From contig NZ_CP139003.1 of assembly GCF_044597725.1 (NCBI RefSeq), positions 620,001 to 684,000 on the forward strand: a stretch of 64,000 nt of DNA. Reading direction: 5' to 3'. Below the pieces are notes generated by a model, which worked only from the letters and a program-made list of their open reading frames with translations, did not search any database and was not told the DNA's origin. Source of the DNA: Bermanella sp044597725. Lineage in GTDB: Bacteria; Pseudomonadota; Gammaproteobacteria; Pseudomonadales; Oceanobacteraceae. The stretch's first letter is position 1. The number at the start of each line of letters is the position of its first letter. Shown piece by piece: positions 60,380 through 64,000 of this stretch. The translations under genes and the position numbers were made by a program.

Positions 60380-63043
60380 TCAGAATAACTGCTCAGGTGT
60401 AACATTTTCTTCCTCGTCCTCTGCATCGTTCCCTGCATTGCTTGAATTATTAGTATTGGGTGCAGGGAAGCTGGGCGCACTTTCCATTTCCTGGGGTACG
60501 TTTTCTTGTCGAAATGTCTCGAAAATAGCATCCGGCTGCCCAGGATAGGCTCGCTTGCCTGACTCTGGATCAATTCGTACCGTGACTAAACCATCTGGTC
60601 GTTTGATTGGGCTATGGGGCATGCCATTTAAGGCAGTGCGCATATAATCGACCCATATAGGTAGCGCAGTATTGCTACCAAAAGCCCAGCGACCAAGGGT
60701 GGTGAAATCATCAAAGCCTACCCATACATTGGTTGAAATTTTATTGTTAAAACCGGAAAACCAAGCATCTTTATTGTCATTTGTGGTACCTGTTTTACCT
60801 GCGAGGTCTTCACGGCCAAGTGCAAGAGCACGCTTACCAGTACCGCGTTTTACCACGTCCTGCAACATGGTATACATTAAGTAATTAACACGGCTGTCCA
60901 TTACCCTAGGGGCAAGGGGCGGATACTGTTCAATAAACTCTTCTAATGTAAGTTCATCCGAACCTTCACCTTCATTTAGGGTATTAGGAAGGTCTAGTGT
61001 ACCGTCCAGGGTCTGTAGGTTTAGCTCAGACTTTTGTTCTGCCAGTTGTGTCTTATATGTTTCAATTTCGTTTAAGCACGATTCACATACCTGTCTTGCT
61101 TCATGCTCCAATAAAACATTGCCTTCATTATCTTCAATGCGCTTAATGAAATAAGGGTCAACGCGGTATCCGCCATTCGCGAGGACGGTAAAGCCAGTGG
61201 CTAATTCAAATGGAGTTAGGTCTGAGCTGCCTAGGGCCAGTGATAAATCCCGATTCAGTTTTTCTTGCGGCAGGCCTAATCCACTAATATAGCGTACCGT
61301 GCGACCGATGCCTGTGCGATTAAGTAGTCGAATAGAAACTAAATTACGCGACTTATAAAGGGCATGACGTAAGCGTGTAGGGCCATAAAATTTGCCGCTA
61401 TAATTTTCTGGGCGCCACGCAGCCTCTAAGCCATCGTCTTCGAATACTATTGGTGCATCGTTAAATATACTGGCGGGAGTGAAACCAAATTCTAACCCTG
61501 CGCTATATACAAATGGCTTAAAGCTGGAACCGGGTTGACGACTTGCTTGTATCGCACGGTTATATTTACTGAGAGAAAAATCGTAACCACCAACCAGAGC
61601 TAATAGGCCTCCGTCTTGAGGATCCATGGAAACTAATGATCCTTGTACCTCGGGTGTTTGTGCGAACATAAAGTGATCGCCTTGAGGTTCTAAGAGGATT
61701 GCTTGCCCAACACTGAAAATTTCGCTGGGTTGTTTAATTGGGTTGCCGATTATATTGACGTTCACATGGGGACGAGCCCATTCATAATGCTCTTTTTCAA
61801 GTGTGATAACTTTTTCTTGTGCAGTAAACGCACGTACCATACCTGTTTCGTCATCAATGCTCGTAACGACAGCCCAGGTTAGGTCGCCAGGTGTTGGTCG
61901 ATCTGAAATTTGTTCGAGCCAATGGTAATGGTTAAGTGTCTCTGGGCTAGGTGGTAAGGGGATCTTTTTATCTACCGTTGCCAGAGTATTACCAGGTTGC
62001 CAAATCTCTGGTGCAACCGAAACTTCAATGCTTTGTTGTTCTTGGAGAATATAAGGCGGCAATATGTCAGCTTCCACTCGTAAACCATGGTCACGATCGT
62101 ATTTATGCAGGCCTTGGCGAAGCGCTTTCTGTGCGGCTTGCTGCAATGTACTTTGTAAGCTTGTGGTAACACGGTAGCCTTTTGTGTAAAGATCATCAGG
62201 GAAGCGTTGAGCCATTTCGCTACGCACCATTTCGGCTACATAGGGTGCGTTCACCTCAGACGCAAGGCCGTGGTATTTAGCGCTAATTGGTTCGGAGGCC
62301 GATGCCGTAAATGCCTCTTGGCTAATAAAACCTTCGGTAAACATGCGTGCTAATACATAGTTACGACGTTGCATGGCCCGTTCAGGATTATTAATTGGAT
62401 TGGCTGCGCTGGGGGCTTGAGGTAAGCCTGCAATCATGGCTAGTTGGGCCAAGCTAAGCTCGGCTATGCCTTTCCCATAATAAACTCGTGCTGCTGCTTC
62501 TACTCCATAAGCGCGTTTGCCTAGATAGATTTTATTGACGTATAGCTCAAGAATTTCTTTTTTACTGATTTCTTGTTCGATATGCATGGCAAGTAAGATT
62601 TCAGTAAATTTTCGAGTGAATGTTTTTTCGCTGCTGAGGTAGTAGTTTTTCGCTACCTGCATGGTGATGGTACTGCCCCCTGATCGTTTCTCACCAGTCG
62701 TGATGAGCTCGAATGCGGCGCGCAGTAAACCTTTAATGTCGATGCCTGGGTGGGTGTAAAAGTTTTCATCTTCGGCGGCGATTAATGCGTTGTAAAATTG
62801 CATTGGGACAGAATCGTACGCCACAGGGGTGCGTCGCTTCTCACCGAACTCGGCAATTAGCTTTTGGTCAGCGGTATAAATTCGTAGTGGTGTTTGTAGT
62901 TGTACATCCTTTAAACTCTCCACTGACGGCAGGCTTGATGCCAAATAAAGGTACACACTGGCGGTACCTAAAATGAGACTAAATAAGCCAGCAAGTGGGG
63001 CTAAAATTAAAAAACGCAAAACAGGTCGATTTTTTTTCATCAT
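60380..63043 (-). CDS. mrcA: PBP1a, bifunctional murein glycosyltransferase/transpeptidase
   Basis: An 887-residue class A penicillin-binding protein. One membrane anchor (about 8-32), GT51 domain with EDENFYTHPGID and GGSTITMQVAKNYYLS, an OB-like linker domain, and the transpeptidase with SSFK (GSSFKPF), SRN and KTGTTND. A Cys-rich insert (CESC, about 655) is unusual. The C-terminal tail is Glu/Asn-rich. It is divergent from pilM, the usual order in Pseudomonas relatives. Confidence 0.95.
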   Translation of the reverse strand: MMKKNRPVLRFLILAPLAGLFSLILGTASVYLYLASSLPSVESLKDVQLQTPLRIYTADQKLIAEFGEKRRTPVAYDSVPMQFYNALIAAEDENFYTHPGIDIKGLLRAAFELITTGEKRSGGSTITMQVAKNYYLSSEKTFTRKFTEILLAMHIEQEISKKEILELYVNKIYLGKRAYGVEAAARVYYGKGIAELSLAQLAMIAGLPQAPSAANPINNPERAMQRRNYVLARMFTEGFISQEAFTASASEPISAKYHGLASEVNAPYVAEMVRSEMAQRFPDDLYTKGYRVTTSLQSTLQQAAQKALRQGLHKYDRDHGLRVEADILPPYILQEQQSIEVSVAPEIWQPGNTLATVDKKIPLPPSPETLNHYHWLEQISDRPTPGDLTWAVVTSIDDETGMVRAFTAQEKVITLEKEHYEWARPHVNVNIIGNPIKQPSEIFSVGQAILLEPQGDHFMFAQTPEVQGSLVSMDPQDGGLLALVGGYDFSLSKYNRAIQASRQPGSSFKPFVYSAGLEFGFTPASIFNDAPIVFEDDGLEAAWRPENYSGKFYGPTRLRHALYKSRNLVSIRLLNRTGIGRTVRYISGLGLPQEKLNRDLSLALGSSDLTPFELATGFTVLANGGYRVDPYFIKRIEDNEGNVLLEHEARQVCESCLNEIETYKTQLAEQKSELNLQTLDGTLDLPNTLNEGEGSDELTLEEFIEQYPPLAPRVMDSRVNYLMYTMLQDVVKRGTGKRALALGREDLAGKTGTTNDNKDAWFSGFNNKISTNVWVGFDDFTTLGRWAFGSNTALPIWVDYMRTALNGMPHSPIKRPDGLVTVRIDPESGKRAYPGQPDAIFETFRQENVPQEMESAPSFPAPNTNNSSNAGNDAEDEEENVTPEQLF

Positions 63044-63104
63044 ATATTGCTTAAAATAAAAACATTACCCAGTATGAATGGGGCGCGGGCATTATAAATG
63101 GTTT

Positions 63105-63134
63105 TTGTCCTTTTCATAGGATTGTGCTTATAAT
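63105..63134 (+). promoter_or_regulatory. probable pilM promoter
   Basis: TTGTCC (63105-63110) and consensus TATAAT (63129-63134) are separated by 18 bases. The leader to the GTG would be about 60 bases and includes AAGGA as ribosome site. The 155-bp gap must also hold the mrcA promoter on the other strand. Confidence 0.6.
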
Positions 63135-63198
63135 GACCCATTAAACGTGCATTTTGGCACTTTTCTATCCAGATTGCTGGGTAAATTAAGGATTTTCA

Positions 63199-64000
63199 GT
63201 GCTAGCCAACTTATTTAAGAAGAAAAATAAAGCTGTTCTCGGGGTAGATATCAGTTCTACCAGTATTAAAGTCATTGAACTTGCCGACAATAATGGTCGC
63301 ATGCAAGTCGAAGCTTATGCCTCCGAGCCTTTGCCCGAAAACGCTGTTGTCGAGCAAGGTATTAACGACGAAGAGATTGTCGGTGCTACTATAAAGAAGG
63401 CACTCACGCGTTCCCGTAGTAGTTGCAAACGAGGTGCGGTTGCCGTGGCTGGTTCTGCGGTTATTACAAAGGTCATCCAAATGGCCGCCGATATGTCCGA
63501 TGCTGAGCGGGAAGAGCAAATCTCGGTCGAGGCTGATCAATATATCCCTTATCCACTTGAAGAAGTTGCCATGGACTTTGAAGTTCAAGGACCTGTAGAA
63601 GGTAATGAACAGCAAGTCGATGTGCTCCTCGCGGCATGTCGAAAAGAAACCGTAGAGTTACGGGAAGACTCCATTCAAATTGGTGGCTTAGAACCTACTG
63701 TCGTCGATGTGGAGGCGTACTGCATTGAACGAGCCTTTCAATTATTAGAAGCACAATTAGAAGGCGAAAATGTTGAAACGGTGGCCATTATCGATATTGG
63801 CGCCACCATGACCACTCTTAATGTGCTCAATCATGGAAATATTATTTATACTCGCGAGCAAATGTTTGGTGGCCAGCAGCTTACCGAAGATATTCAGCGT
63901 CGTTATGGTATTAGTGCAGAAGAAGCGATGCGAGCCAAGCTTGAGGGCGGTTTACCGGATGACTATGACGCAGAGATTCTAGCGCCATTTAAAGAGTCCG
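63199..64000 (+). CDS. pilM: PilM, type IV pilus assembly protein, 5' part
   Basis: Actin-like cytoplasmic protein that anchors the PilN/PilO platform of the main type IV pilus. Starting at GTG 63199 (AAGGA eight bases upstream), it reads LANLFKKKNKAVLGVDISST. That includes the phosphate-1 loop, then YIPYPLEEVAMDFEV and the AIIDIGATMTTLNV phosphate-2 loop. The frame is open to the window's end (267 codons). pilNOPQ are expected next. This shows a second PilM-type pilus in addition to MSHA. Confidence 0.93.
   Translation, partial: MLANLFKKKNKAVLGVDISSTSIKVIELADNNGRMQVEAYASEPLPENAVVEQGINDEEIVGATIKKALTRSRSSCKRGAVAVAGSAVITKVIQMAADMSDAEREEQISVEADQYIPYPLEEVAMDFEVQGPVEGNEQQVDVLLAACRKETVELREDSIQIGGLEPTVVDVEAYCIERAFQLLEAQLEGENVETVAIIDIGATMTTLNVLNHGNIIYTREQMFGGQQLTEDIQRRYGISAEEAMRAKLEGGLPDDYDAEILAPFKES

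Overview
The window is chromosomal DNA of a marine-type gammaproteobacterium, most like the Oceanospirillales/Pseudomonadales group (Bermanella, Oceanobacter or Reinekea type). I infer this from gene content and order: nudE/yrfG/hslR/hslO/pckA, the yajR-ssb pair next to uvrA, glnA-ntrBC, a MSHA pilus locus and an ectoine-type TRAP transporter. Codons lean moderately AT. It is almost wholly coding. I found no tRNA, rRNA, CRISPR array, IS element or prophage. Genus and species cannot be fixed from sequence alone.

Layout. 1-1.2 kb: the 3' half of ptsP. 1.2-3.9 kb: a large secreted or outer-membrane protein with an HExxH motif. 3.9-9.4 kb: a minus-strand methyl-cycle operon, sahR-like regulator, metK, ahcY, metF, rsmE, with a perfect 44-bp palindrome in front of the regulator. 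9.4-10.05 kb: an island of short repeats. 10.05-16 kb: a small hypothetical gene, cysQ and nudE, divergent from yrfG-hslR-hslO-pckA. 16-19.6 kb: two murein enzymes (MepK-like and LdtD-like) and an NRDE protein. 19.6-23.2 kb: tauE-like, lgt, thyA, a thioesterase and folA. 23.2-25.1 kb: a membrane diguanylate cyclase. 25.2-28.6 kb: a teaABCD-like operon for ectoine uptake, divergent from a porin. 30.5-36.7 kb: DUF3144 gene, uvrA, a CsgD/VpsT-type regulator, yajR-like MFS and ssb. 36.9-37.7 kb: an RmlD-like gene. 37.8-51.6 kb: a compact MSHA type IV pilus operon (mshI, mshI2, J, K, L, E, G, A, C, D, O, P, Q). 51.6-56.4 kb: ntrC, ntrB, a DUF4124 gene and glnA. 56.8-60.4 kb: typA, dtd and an M42-like peptidase. 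60.4-64 kb: PBP1a, divergent from pilM, which runs off the end.

Themes. (1) SAM/SAH homeostasis: the regulator, its likely operator and three methyl-cycle enzymes form one unit. (2) Cyclic di-GMP and surface life: a GGEEF cyclase with an inhibitory I-site, MshE with an MshEN-type N-terminus, and a CsgD-like regulator carrying the WFSR motif of c-di-GMP-binding VpsT all lie in one 20-kb stretch. (3) Nitrogen control: glnA has a sigma-54 promoter and NtrC-like sites, and ntrBC has a near-consensus NtrC site. (4) Osmolyte scavenging by the tea operon. The least explained parts are the repeat island at 9.39-10.03 kb with its dispersed hairpin relative at 15.9 kb, and the HExxH protein at 1.2-3.9 kb. 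Much of the rest is well-known housekeeping.
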